From an uncultured Bacilli bacterium (GTDB taxonomy: Bacteria > Bacillota_I > Bacilli_A > RF39 > UBA660): DNA of 31,062 nucleotides. Positions 14,182-22,054 of the stretch are shown in pieces (within the stretch, counting starts at the first letter, position 1; each line of letters begins with the position of its first letter). The stretch covers positions 1-31,062 of the forward strand of contig CANROR010000006.1 of the NCBI GenBank assembly GCA_947632275.1. Direction: 5' to 3'. Under the pieces are notes generated by a model. The model searched no databases. It had not been told where the DNA came from and was given only the letters and a program-made list of their open reading frames with translations. The position numbers and the translations under genes are program-made.

Positions 14182-15441
14182 TTAATTTTTTAAAGTGCCA
14201 ATTGATACTACATATACACCATCATCGCGTTTATAAGAATAATTAGCTCCGGTTAAGACAACTAAGAAGGCTGGGTCACCACATTTTTGAGTATCGACTT
14301 TTTCCTTAAATTTTAAAAGGTTAGATGCGGCTTCATCAATGTAGCCACTACCGAGTTTAATTTCGATAGCTCCCCATTTTCCACTGCTAGTTCTTAGGAT
14401 GGCATCTACTTCAAAGTTTTTTTCATCGCGATAAAAAGTTATATCCCCGCCATAGCTTTGGGTATATATTTTTAAATCCCGCATACAAAGTGCTTCAAAT
14501 AATAAACCAAAAGTATTTAAATCTTTAATTAAATCGTTAGGTTTCATTTCTAAAATCGCGGTTGCGATGGATGGATCAACAAAATATTTTTTAGGTTTAG
14601 TTCGAAGGGCATATTTACTTCGAAAATTTAAATTTGTTGCATTAACATTTTCAATGACAAATAATTTTTCTAAAGTATTTAAATAATCATTTAGAGTTGG
14701 TCGCGAAATATCGTCATCAAAATTATTTTTAACATCTTCTTCTAAGGTTGTATTAGATACCGGGGTGGCAATATTTCGCGCTAAACTTCTTAAAACATTT
14801 TGCATTTTCTCGGGATTTCTTTCAACTTTATCGATATTTTTAACTTCTTCATGAATTAGTGATTTAACATATTCTTGGGCAAATCTATACTTTAGATCAT
14901 CTTTAACTTCAATGGATGCTGGCCATCCACCTCTTACAATAATGCTAGCTAAGTCTTCTAAAGATAATTTGGATACCCCTGCGATGTCTTTGCCTTCGAT
15001 AATATCAGCAAATGATACTTCTCCCGTGGATTCTTGGGATTCGAACAAACTCATTGGTCGCATTAATACCCGGGATATTCTTCCCGTTCCTGTGTGCATT
15101 GTTTCTCCTTCACTTGGCCGAGCAGAACCGGTTAATAGATATTGGCCTTTTTTCCCAGAGTGATCAACGTCAGTTCTAATTGAATCCCATATCACGGGAT
15201 ACATTTGCCATTCATCAAACATTCTGGGTTTTTCGCCATTTAAAAATAACGAAGGTTTCGTATTTTTAATTTCATCATATTCTTGTTTTCGGTCGGGATT
15301 TTGAAATTCAATTATACTTTTAGCATGGTAGGAACCAGTAGTAGATTTGCCGCACCATTTACAACCTTCGATTAATATAGCTCCCATAATTTTCATAAGA
15401 TCATTTATTTCTGAATCAATAACTCTTGGTAAATATTTCAA
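14182..15441 (-). CDS. AAA ATPase / DUF4143 protein (AAA_14 family)
   Basis: 419 aa. N-terminal P-loop domain with Walker A 'GCKWCGKST' (26-34), Walker B-like 'PRMFDEWQ', sensor 'YLLTGSARPS' and 'GRISRVLMRPMSLFES' typical of this family. The C-terminal DUF4143 part contains 'FGLLFEALCMRDLKIY' and a PD-(D/E)xK-like core 'EVDAIL'...'WGAIEIKLG' with Asp and ExK in register. These proteins are widespread, often mobile or accessory, and of unclear function (proposed DNA or nucleotide processing). Start codon is TTG, supported by AAGGAGG ~9 nt upstream. Monocistronic, with its own promoter embedded in three direct repeats (15478-15541), which suggests autoregulation. Confidence 0.88.
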   Translation of the reverse strand: MKYLPRVIDSEINDLMKIMGAILIEGCKWCGKSTTGSYHAKSIIEFQNPDRKQEYDEIKNTKPSLFLNGEKPRMFDEWQMYPVIWDSIRTDVDHSGKKGQYLLTGSARPSEGETMHTGTGRISRVLMRPMSLFESQESTGEVSFADIIEGKDIAGVSKLSLEDLASIIVRGGWPASIEVKDDLKYRFAQEYVKSLIHEEVKNIDKVERNPEKMQNVLRSLARNIATPVSNTTLEEDVKNNFDDDISRPTLNDYLNTLEKLFVIENVNATNLNFRSKYALRTKPKKYFVDPSIATAILEMKPNDLIKDLNTFGLLFEALCMRDLKIYTQSYGGDITFYRDEKNFEVDAILRTSSGKWGAIEIKLGSGYIDEAASNLLKFKEKVDTQKCGDPAFLVVLTGANYSYKRDDGVYVVSIGTLKN

Positions 15442-15467
15442 ATTTTAGGCCTCCTTTTTATAAAAAG

Positions 15468-15496
15468 ATTATAATACTATTTTACAAAAAAAGCAA
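15468..15496 (-). promoter_or_regulatory. Promoter of the DUF4143 ATPase gene
   Basis: Minus strand: TTGCTT (15496-15491), 17-nt spacer, TATAAT (15473-15468). It overlaps the first of three direct repeats. Confidence 0.65.
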
Positions 15497-15541
15497 ATAT
15501 TATTTTACATTTTGAGCAAAAACCATTTTACATTTTAAGCG
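15478..15541. repeat. Three direct repeats (operator-like) upstream of the ATPase gene
   Basis: Imperfect copies, plus strand: TATTTTACAAAAAAAGCAAA, then TATTTTACATTTTGAGCAAA, then CATTTTACATTTTAAGCGAT, spaced ~23 nt. The first overlaps the -35/spacer of the promoter. Pattern ATTTTACAxxxxxAGC suggests a repressor or multimer binding array. Confidence 0.65.
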
Positions 15542-15542
15542 A

Positions 15543-16355
15543 TCAATCGTTTTTAGTTAAGCGATATAAATTAAGAGAAGGTTTGTTAAATAACCGGAAA
15601 TTAAATTTTTCGTTGCCAAGGCCATTCGAAATATAAATATCGGTTTCTTTTAATTTATAATAATCTTCGTGATAATTTTTAGATCCTGAAGTGTGAATTA
15701 AAGCTCCATAAAAAGGAATGTTGATAATACCCCCTAGATAATTGCCAGCTAAAATAAGATTGGGATTATAATCTTTAATAAAATTGATATTATCGGGTTT
15801 ATTAGTAGCCACAATAGTATAAAGAGGATTAATATTTTCTTCGTTAGTAAAAGCATTAGCTATATCGGTATCATCGGTTATGCCAACTAATTTTATAGGA
15901 TTAATATCTTGATAAAAAATATATTCATAAGTATTATTAAGTAATTTAAAATTAGCTTTATCTAAAATGTTTTTATAAGTGTCAAGATATTTTTCATCAT
16001 GATTACCAATAACCGCATATTTATATAAAGTACAATCTAAACGCATTAATTCACTAATTAGTTTATTTTCCTCTTCCTCATTAATTTTATAGTTTTTATT
16101 TAATAAATTGCCTGTGAAAATAATAATGTCAGGTTTTTGTTCATTTATTTTATCAATTATTTTGGTTAGATTCTTTTTTTTGCCATTATAGAGTATATTA
16201 GAAAAATGAATTATTTTAAAATCGTTAAAAGCTTCAGTGATATTTGAATTGGAAATAGAATATTCATTAATTTTTAAAGAATTGGGTTCTAAAAAATAAC
16301 CATCTAAAAATAATAAAATAATTATTAAAATTAGGCCAATAATAACTTTTTTCAC
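15543..16355 (-). CDS. Membrane-anchored metallophosphoesterase-fold protein with degenerate active site
   Basis: 270 aa from the GTG at 16355, preceded by AGGTGG (6-7 nt) and overlapping the upstream TGA by 4 nt (GTGA), so coupled to the CPBP gene. An N-terminal membrane helix ('VIIGLILIIILLFLDGYF') leads to a calcineurin-like fold of the YkuE/YaeI type. The five motifs can be aligned, but the metal ligands are lost: D-x-H is 'FSNIL' (53-55), GD is 'TGNLLN' (82-83), the third motif 'GNHDE' (117-121) is intact, the lone His is 'TNKP', and GHxHGG is 'GNYLGG' (204-209). It is probably catalytically dead or has altered chemistry. The family normally hydrolyses phosphoesters such as UDP-diacylglucosamine or lipids. 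Confidence 0.82.
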   Translation of the reverse strand: MKKVIIGLILIIILLFLDGYFLEPNSLKINEYSISNSNITEAFNDFKIIHFSNILYNGKKKNLTKIIDKINEQKPDIIIFTGNLLNKNYKINEEEENKLISELMRLDCTLYKYAVIGNHDEKYLDTYKNILDKANFKLLNNTYEYIFYQDINPIKLVGITDDTDIANAFTNEENINPLYTIVATNKPDNINFIKDYNPNLILAGNYLGGIINIPFYGALIHTSGSKNYHEDYYKLKETDIYISNGLGNEKFNFRLFNKPSLNLYRLTKND

Positions 16356-17026
16356 AATAAACCACCTAGGAAAATGATTAAAAGACAAATAGTATTATGC
16401 ATGCCATGAACCATAATAGAAGTAAAAATATTATCAGTTTCATAATAAGTTTTCGCTAAGAAAAAGCCTAAAGCGGCATAGGGAATTGCAAAAATAAAGT
16501 CGCCATTAAAGATAACATGCATTAAACCAAATAAGAGGCAAGATATAAAACATTTTAGGTTAATATTAGTAGAAATATCTTTGATAGAAGCTCGAAAAAC
16601 GATTTCTTCCGTGATAGGAGCTAAAAAAATGCTTGCAATTATGGAATAAAGTGGTAAACTATTAAACAAAGTTCTATTTTGTTCTTCATTTATTGCGATA
16701 TTTCCGGTTATAGAACTTAGAATAAGATTTGTCATAATCATTAAAAGAAGACCAACAAGATAGTATTTAACCATTATATTTATGTATTTTTGCCAATTTA
16801 CTTTAAAATCTTGCCATTTATTAATAAATATGTCTTTATATATAATGATTAAGACAATGCAGGTTATAAAAGGAGAGATTAAATTAAGAATATTAAGAAC
16901 CCAAAAGTTTTTAAAAAAAGGAATTTTAGTTAAATTTAGGCTCGCTAAAAATAAGCTTATACCCAAACTTAATACTAAATATAAGATAATTCCTTTAGCA
17001 TATTCTAGATATTTCTTAATATTCAT
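16352..17026 (-). CDS. CPBP (CAAX-like) family intramembrane metalloprotease
   Basis: 224 aa, about seven hydrophobic segments. The ATG at 17026 is chosen because AGGAG precedes it by 7 nt; the longer in-frame start has none. All Abi/CPBP motifs are present: motif 1 'APITEEIVFRAS' (E140, E141, R145), motif 2 'FGLMHVIFN' (F166-H170) and motif 3 'VHGMHN' (H207 and N211, HxxxN). The family cleaves membrane substrates, and members are linked to bacteriocin immunity or surface-protein maturation. First gene of a two-gene operon with the degenerate phosphoesterase. It is divergent from the surface-protein/Tad operon, whose promoter is only 17 nt from its own -35. Confidence 0.9.
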   Translation of the reverse strand: MNIKKYLEYAKGIILYLVLSLGISLFLASLNLTKIPFFKNFWVLNILNLISPFITCIVLIIIYKDIFINKWQDFKVNWQKYINIMVKYYLVGLLLMIMTNLILSSITGNIAINEEQNRTLFNSLPLYSIIASIFLAPITEEIVFRASIKDISTNINLKCFISCLLFGLMHVIFNGDFIFAIPYAALGFFLAKTYYETDNIFTSIMVHGMHNTICLLIIFLGGLL

Positions 17027-17046
17027 ATTTATACTCCTATAGATTA

Positions 17047-17075
17047 AATATAACATAATTTATTTAGAAGTTCAA
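17047..17075 (-). promoter_or_regulatory. Promoter of the CPBP-phosphoesterase operon
   Basis: Minus strand: TTGAAC (17075-17070), 17-nt spacer, TATATT (17052-17047), followed by AGGAG and ATG at 17026. Confidence 0.65.
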
Positions 17076-17091
17076 TTTTAGATAATTTTAA

Positions 17092-17120
17092 TTGAAAAAG
17101 TTATTAAACTATTGTAGAAT
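17092..17120 (+). promoter_or_regulatory. Promoter of the surface-protein operon
   Basis: TTGAAA (17092-17097), 17-nt spacer, TAGAAT (17115-17120), 20 nt before the ATG at 17141. Back-to-back with the CPBP promoter. Confidence 0.65.
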
Positions 17121-17140
17121 AATAGTAGGTAGGTGGCGAA

Positions 17141-17896
17141 ATGCAAAAATTAAAAAAAATAATGTTTGCTTTCTTGATTAGTGTGATGTGTTTAAATAAT
17201 GTTAGTGCGGTTAATAGGTGTTCAACTAACGCTAAATCAGAGTTAAACAAATACGTATCACAAATTAAGGCAAGTTATGCAACAAAGGAAGAAAAGGTTC
17301 TTTCTGATAATATTGATAATCCGATTGAGGATGGAAAACAGTATGAAATCCTGGTAGAATATTTGGAAATTACTTTAACAAACTTAACTGATCAATTTTA
17401 TATAGAGGTTAGTAATGATTTTAATGAAGAAGTAAAAACATATCGATATAGTGATAGTGATAATGGCATTATAACAATTCGTTGGGATATGTTATCTGAA
17501 GTTGCGAAATTTACTTTTAAAATATATGCTAATGAAAATACAAAATGTTCCGGAGTTTTACAAAAAACATTAACATTACAACTTCCAAGATTAAATGATA
17601 ATTATTCAAATCCTATTTGTGAGGGAATTTCCGAATTTAATCTATGTCAAAAATATGTAACTTTTGCTCCAATGGAATATGAAGATTTTGTCAGTAGAGT
17701 TAATGATTATAAAGAAAAAAATAAAATAGAAGATAAAACGAATACAAACCAAGATAAAAATGCTTGGGAAAACATAAAAGATTTTGTCAGTAAAAATAAA
17801 TATTATTTCATCGGTGGTGGTATTGCAATAGTAGCTATTGCTACGGGGGTTACAATAACTATAGTTGTTAAAAAAAGAAGGAGAATAGAGTTATGA
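17141..17896 (+). CDS. Secreted protein with signal peptide and C-terminal membrane anchor
   Basis: 251 aa. Signal peptide 'KKIMFAFLISVMCLNNVSA' (cleavage near residue 23), an extracellular part of ~190 residues with six Cys ('NRCSTNAKSEL', 'KCSGVL', 'NPICEGISEFNLCQKY'), then 'YFIGGGIAIVAIATGVTITI' and the basic stop-transfer tail 'VVKKRRRIEL'. The topology is a type I membrane protein with the bulk outside. The middle region is strand-rich ('YEILVEYLEITLTNL', 'GIITIRWDM') and may be a beta-sandwich. No homologue recognised. AGGTGG precedes the ATG; the stop overlaps the next start by 4 nt (ATGA), so it is probably made together with the 1055-aa protein and may anchor it. Confidence 0.75.
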   Translation: MQKLKKIMFAFLISVMCLNNVSAVNRCSTNAKSELNKYVSQIKASYATKEEKVLSDNIDNPIEDGKQYEILVEYLEITLTNLTDQFYIEVSNDFNEEVKTYRYSDSDNGIITIRWDMLSEVAKFTFKIYANENTKCSGVLQKTLTLQLPRLNDNYSNPICEGISEFNLCQKYVTFAPMEYEDFVSRVNDYKEKNKIEDKTNTNQDKNAWENIKDFVSKNKYYFIGGGIAIVAIATGVTITIVVKKRRRIEL

Positions 17897-20800
17897 AAAA
17901 ATTAAAAAGATTTTTAATAATTATTTTAATAGCATTTGCATTTTTAATTAATGCTAAAAATATTTCTGCCATAAACAATGGTGATTCAATTCTTATAGGT
18001 AATTCAGGTGAAACTAATTCAGGTTATCATGTAATATATTATTATGGGATAATGCAATCTGGTGAAAATAAAGGCCAAGTGCTTAAATTATATTGTATTG
18101 ACCCAGGTGCTCAAGCATATAATGGAGTTACAACTGTAAAAAAAGCTTCTGATTTTACTAAGAATTCCTCTTCAAATGCTAAATATTATGGTTTAGCTTC
18201 AATAATTAAAAATGGATATCATAGTGATCCAAGACATTATTTATCCACAAGTGAAATTACCGACCTTGTGGCGACTGACGTTGCAGTTAGAGCATATTCT
18301 TTTTATGTATTAGCTAATGAAGTAGGTTATACACATACTGAAGAAACAGTTGGATCATTAGTTCAACCAGCATTTTTGAAATTGGCATATGATACAGCTA
18401 GTAGTTATCGTACGGATTTAAAAAAATATCTAGGAGTAGATACCAATAAAGGTAAAAATAATAGTATGAATGTGTATCTTACTTCAACTGTATCTAATAA
18501 AGCTATAAGTTTGCTTAAAGGCGGTTTTGAAGCAGCAATTAAATATGGCAAAAATGAATTTGGTTCAGAAGTAAAAGTAAGTATTACAACATCCGATTAT
18601 GTAGATCCTGCAAATCCACATGGATTAGATGTTCAAGAAAAGTTAGTAACATTTAAAATAAAACAAACAGATCCTAAAAAACCCGGATTTGTTAAAATAA
18701 AACCAAGTGATATAGTATGTAATGATTGTTCTAAATACGGAATAAGTATTAGTAAAATAGAATATCAAGAAAATGGTACTTGGAAACCTTTACAAGGAGA
18801 AATTGATTTAGCCAAAGTAGTAGATTCAAGAACTGGATATGCAAGAGTAAAAATAACATTGAATAAACAACAAGTAAATCAAACAGATTGTGCGGCTTCT
18901 ATCAAAATTAATTATAGAGTCCCAAGTTTAGTTGATAATAGTACTCAAACTGTGGTGGTAAATAGAACTAGTACTGGTTATCAAAGATATGCGGGAGGAA
19001 TTGTAACTGGTAATGGTGGTAGTACCAATATGGAATCTGTAAAAAGCTATACGATTCCGGCGAATGCCATAGGTTGTTTATCTGTAGCTTGTGATACGAA
19101 AATTGAAACTCCAGAATGTTCTCCTGAAACTGAAGGGGAAGCTAAAGTAGAAGCCCCAAGTAATATTAAACAATGTATAATTGGTAAAAAAGATGAAGCT
19201 GGAAATGAATATAAAGTATATCAAGATAGTGTAAATAACGAATATTGTGCAACTTACTGTAAAGAAGATTATGCAAGTATTAAGTTAAATAGAGCTTTAA
19301 GTGGTTTAAAATGTGGAAGCTACTTTAAATTAAAAGCTAGTATAAAAGGTAGTCAGGATTGCTATCGGGCAGGTGAAGGAACAACTTCTATAAATAGAGC
19401 TCAATTCTTGATAGATATTCTAGATGCGCAATTAGATTTATTAGATGCATGGAATAATTATACGAAGTTAAAAGCGGCTCAAAATAATATAGGAACAGGC
19501 AATACTGTTGATGGTTCTTATGTCGGAAAAGAAGCTATTAATATTAATGAAAATACTGCAACATTTGGAGTAAAAGATGTAACCTATACATATCATTATG
19601 AAGCGGCAACTAATGAAGAATTAAAAGAATTAATAAATAAAGAATTAGAAGAAGCAACTAAAGATGTAGATCCAGAAGCAGTAGAAGGTGCTTATAAAGA
19701 CTTTAAAAATGTAATAGCAAAATATAATTCATGTGTAACTGATTGGAGTAAAGAATTTGCCTTTAATCAAAAAGTAGGTTGGGAATATACTGAATTAACT
19801 GATGGCGGATATCCAAATTTAAGCGAAAATTCAACATTAAATGACTTGATTCCAGAAGAAGATCGGGTATTAAGCCCAGTTGGTGAAAAAACAACAAGCC
19901 AAAAAGTAGAAGCATGTACTGGTGAAGTAAATAATGAATATACTACATGTACTACTGGTTGGACAGATACAAATAATACATTTACTAACAATACTTATAT
20001 GATATGTGATATAAATGGTTGTAGAAATGTAACGGAAAAAGTATCAAATGCTAAATATGTTAAACAACACAGTGAAGCTTCTCAAGATTATGAATCTAAA
20101 GAACAATTCTATCAAGTAGCAGCTAGTGGCCCAGCTAGTGGAGCAATAACCAGTGTTGGTGCAAATGGATTTAATGTTCCAGGAATTCAAACAACACCAA
20201 TTCCAGGGATTCCATTATCATTAGATTCTGTAGTTGGTGGAACATTTAGATTGACAATCAGAGATCTTGGAGAATTCTATGATCGTTATAATGAAGATGA
20301 AAAATACGGAAGATTATTAGACTTCGGTGGCGAACAAGAAAGAGACAGTATTGGAGCTCATGTCGGAGTTGCAGATGCTTGGAATGGTGAATATACATGC
20401 TACTATAAAAATGATTGTTTACCTTGTCCAGATTGCGATTTTGAATGTAAGAGACCAGATGGTGGCGAATGTGTTTGGGAAGAATGTCCTGAATGTAGCG
20501 TTGCATGTGTAAACTGTATCTTTAATTTAGGTCAATTACAATTAAATAATAAGACAATATCTACCAATAATTTTGGTTCTGCCGATCGGGAATATGGCTA
20601 TAACTGGAATATTAATACTAATTTAGCTAGTTTAGAATTAATAAAAGATAAAGCTGAAGCAACTATTGGTGAAATCGAAGATGCAAATACCACAATATAT
20701 GATGAAGAAAATGAAGAAGCATTAGAATTTGAAATTGAAATGACACCAGAAGTAACTAATTATATTCGTGATTACAATAAAAAGGTTGAAGATGATAAAG

Positions 20801-21060
20801 AAGGCGGTTATGGAAACGATTCCTTAACATGTTATAAATACGAAGATGAAAATGGTGTAATTCATGAAAACTTATTCTGTTATAGTGACTTTATCGATGA
20901 ACTTGTAGGTCAAGGCTTTAATATAACAGCGAAGAATAGAAGTTCGGCAAATGACCGGACAGATAGCGAAGGTAATTTGAAAGATTTAAGTTACTGGACA
21001 CCATGGACCGATGATAAGAATTATGATAGCAATGTAATTGGTGGACCAGCTTGGAAATAG
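17893..21060 (+). CDS. 1055-aa Cys-rich secreted protein with a thioester-domain-like N-terminus
   Basis: Signal peptide (residues 1-26, 'FLIIILIAFAFLINAKNISA'). Residues ~30-180 resemble TQXA/thioester domains of Gram-positive adhesins: 'LKLYCIDPGAQAY' with Cys68 in the usual YCID context and 'YYGLASIIKNGY' follow the family pattern, but the partner motif TQxA reads 'ATDVAVRA' (Asp129 in place of Gln). The middle is strand-rich with long acidic helical stretches ('DAQLDLLDAWNNYTKLKAAQ'). From ~830 there is a Cys cluster with CxxC spacing ('CLPCPDCDFEC', 'CPECSVACVNC') that could bind metal or form disulfides. There is no LPxTG or C-terminal membrane segment. Placed between an anchor-like protein and a pseudopilin-like gene, it is a candidate surface adhesin or pilus-associated subunit. 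Confidence 0.72.
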   Translation: MKKLKRFLIIILIAFAFLINAKNISAINNGDSILIGNSGETNSGYHVIYYYGIMQSGENKGQVLKLYCIDPGAQAYNGVTTVKKASDFTKNSSSNAKYYGLASIIKNGYHSDPRHYLSTSEITDLVATDVAVRAYSFYVLANEVGYTHTEETVGSLVQPAFLKLAYDTASSYRTDLKKYLGVDTNKGKNNSMNVYLTSTVSNKAISLLKGGFEAAIKYGKNEFGSEVKVSITTSDYVDPANPHGLDVQEKLVTFKIKQTDPKKPGFVKIKPSDIVCNDCSKYGISISKIEYQENGTWKPLQGEIDLAKVVDSRTGYARVKITLNKQQVNQTDCAASIKINYRVPSLVDNSTQTVVVNRTSTGYQRYAGGIVTGNGGSTNMESVKSYTIPANAIGCLSVACDTKIETPECSPETEGEAKVEAPSNIKQCIIGKKDEAGNEYKVYQDSVNNEYCATYCKEDYASIKLNRALSGLKCGSYFKLKASIKGSQDCYRAGEGTTSINRAQFLIDILDAQLDLLDAWNNYTKLKAAQNNIGTGNTVDGSYVGKEAININENTATFGVKDVTYTYHYEAATNEELKELINKELEEATKDVDPEAVEGAYKDFKNVIAKYNSCVTDWSKEFAFNQKVGWEYTELTDGGYPNLSENSTLNDLIPEEDRVLSPVGEKTTSQKVEACTGEVNNEYTTCTTGWTDTNNTFTNNTYMICDINGCRNVTEKVSNAKYVKQHSEASQDYESKEQFYQVAASGPASGAITSVGANGFNVPGIQTTPIPGIPLSLDSVVGGTFRLTIRDLGEFYDRYNEDEKYGRLLDFGGEQERDSIGAHVGVADAWNGEYTCYYKNDCLPCPDCDFECKRPDGGECVWEECPECSVACVNCIFNLGQLQLNNKTISTNNFGSADREYGYNWNINTNLASLELIKDKAEATIGEIEDANTTIYDEENEEALEFEIEMTPEVTNYIRDYNKKVEDDKEGGYGNDSLTCYKYEDENGVIHENLFCYSDFIDELVGQGFNITAKNRSSANDRTDSEGNLKDLSYWTPWTDDKNYDSNVIGGPAWK

Positions 21061-21497
21061 GAAGGATGTGACAAAGTATGAAACATGCATTTTGGGCATA
21101 TTGGTTAATATTATTAGGAGTATTTATAGTCGTAATAATGTTATTAGTGCAAAGTGTCACATCAAATAATCAACAAGATTATTTCCTAGTTAAAGAGTTA
21201 ACAGAAGTAGCAATGCTAGATGCTGTGGATTATGGCTATTACCGGCAATACGGGGAAGTAAGAATCAATAAAGAAAAGTTAATTGAAAACTTTTTAAGAA
21301 GATTTGCCGAAAATGCCTCATTATCGACAACGTATACGATAAAATTTTATGGAATATATGAAGCTCCACCAAAGGTAAGCATCGAAGTAAAAGGAAAATC
21401 GAATTCGTTTACGGTAGTGGCCGGTGAAGATGCAACTGATTTTGATATCGTAAATAGAATAGATAGTATCTTAGAAGGAAATAAAGTCGAAGAATAA
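21055..21497 (+). repeat. Tandem duplication, copy A
   Basis: 443-bp unit repeated at 21597-22039 (period 542). It includes the ribosome binding site region and the whole 139-aa gene; four differences between the coding copies (gca/gcg, atc/att, gtc/gtt, gaa/gga). Confidence 0.97.
21078..21497 (+). CDS. 139-aa membrane-anchored pseudopilin-like protein, copy A (DUF5411-like)
   Basis: One N-terminal helix ('FWAYWLILLGVFIVVIMLLV') with a very short basic cytoplasmic end, then a helix 'YFLVKELTEVAMLDAVDYGY' and a strand-rich C-terminal domain ('TTYTIKFYGIYEAP', 'KVSIEVKGKSNSFTVV'). This architecture resembles TadE/TadF-type minor pseudopilins or archaeal FlaF/FlaG stator proteins, although no classical prepilin cleavage site is visible. 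It also resembles the uncharacterised DUF5411 family (from memory). Last gene of operon 1: an intrinsic terminator follows 6 nt after its stop. Its twin starts operon 2, differing only in the last residue (Glu here, Gly there). Confidence 0.75.
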   Translation: MKHAFWAYWLILLGVFIVVIMLLVQSVTSNNQQDYFLVKELTEVAMLDAVDYGYYRQYGEVRINKEKLIENFLRRFAENASLSTTYTIKFYGIYEAPPKVSIEVKGKSNSFTVVAGEDATDFDIVNRIDSILEGNKVEE

Positions 21498-21502
21498 TAT
21501 GA

Positions 21503-21538
21503 AAAACCAATCTTGGAAAAAGAGATTGGTTTTCTTTT
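21503..21538 (+). terminator. Terminator between the duplicated genes
   Basis: Perfect 11-bp stem AAAACCAATCT / AGATTGGTTTT (21503-21513, 21523-21533), 9-nt loop, tail CTTTT. Ends operon 1. Confidence 0.88.
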
Positions 21539-21547
21539 GGAAAAATA

Positions 21548-21576
21548 TTGAAAAAATAACAACAATAATATATAAT
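21548..21576 (+). promoter_or_regulatory. Promoter of the Tad-like operon
   Basis: TTGAAA (21548-21553), 17-nt spacer, TATAAT (21571-21576), 44 nt before copy B. It lies in the unique spacer between duplicated units. Confidence 0.82.
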
Positions 21577-21596
21577 GTTTATAGTACGTGGATAAT

Positions 21597-22039
21597 AAAT
21601 AGGAAGGATGTGACAAAGTATGAAACATGCGTTTTGGGCATATTGGTTAATATTATTAGGAGTATTTATAGTCGTAATAATGTTATTAGTGCAAAGTGTC
21701 ACATCAAATAATCAACAAGATTATTTCCTAGTTAAAGAGTTAACAGAAGTAGCAATGCTAGATGCTGTGGATTATGGCTATTACCGGCAATACGGGGAAG
21801 TAAGAATCAATAAAGAAAAGTTAATTGAAAACTTTTTAAGAAGATTTGCCGAAAATGCCTCATTATCGACAACGTATACGATAAAATTTTATGGAATATA
21901 TGAAGCTCCACCAAAGGTAAGCATCGAAGTAAAAGGAAAATCGAATTCGTTTACGGTAGTGGCCGGTGAAGATGCAACTGATTTTGATATCGTAAATAGA
22001 ATAGATAGTATTTTAGAAGGAAATAAAGTTGAAGGATAA
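21597..22039 (+). repeat. Tandem duplication, copy B
   Basis: Second copy of the 443-bp unit of 21055-21497. The six bases AAATAG at its left end equal the last codons of the 1055-aa gene upstream of copy A. Confidence 0.97.
21620..22039 (+). CDS. 139-aa membrane-anchored pseudopilin-like protein, copy B
   Basis: Identical to the product of 21078-21497 over 138 of 139 residues (ends 'NKVEG' rather than 'NKVEE'). First gene of the CpaB-TadA-TadB-TadC operon, directly behind a consensus promoter and 15 nt before the cpaB-like gene. Being cotranscribed with the assembly ATPase and platform supports a structural or priming role (minor pseudopilin, tip or stator) in the apparatus. Three of the four nucleotide differences from copy A are synonymous or third-position, consistent with recent duplication or gene conversion under constraint. 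Confidence 0.78.
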   Translation: MKHAFWAYWLILLGVFIVVIMLLVQSVTSNNQQDYFLVKELTEVAMLDAVDYGYYRQYGEVRINKEKLIENFLRRFAENASLSTTYTIKFYGIYEAPPKVSIEVKGKSNSFTVVAGEDATDFDIVNRIDSILEGNKVEG

Positions 22040-22054
22040 AAGGAGAGAGAATAA

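Noticed and set aside
20918..21160. Antisense frames starting identically at 21160 and 21702
   Set aside because: They start alike only because of the 443-bp duplication; no independent coding signals.
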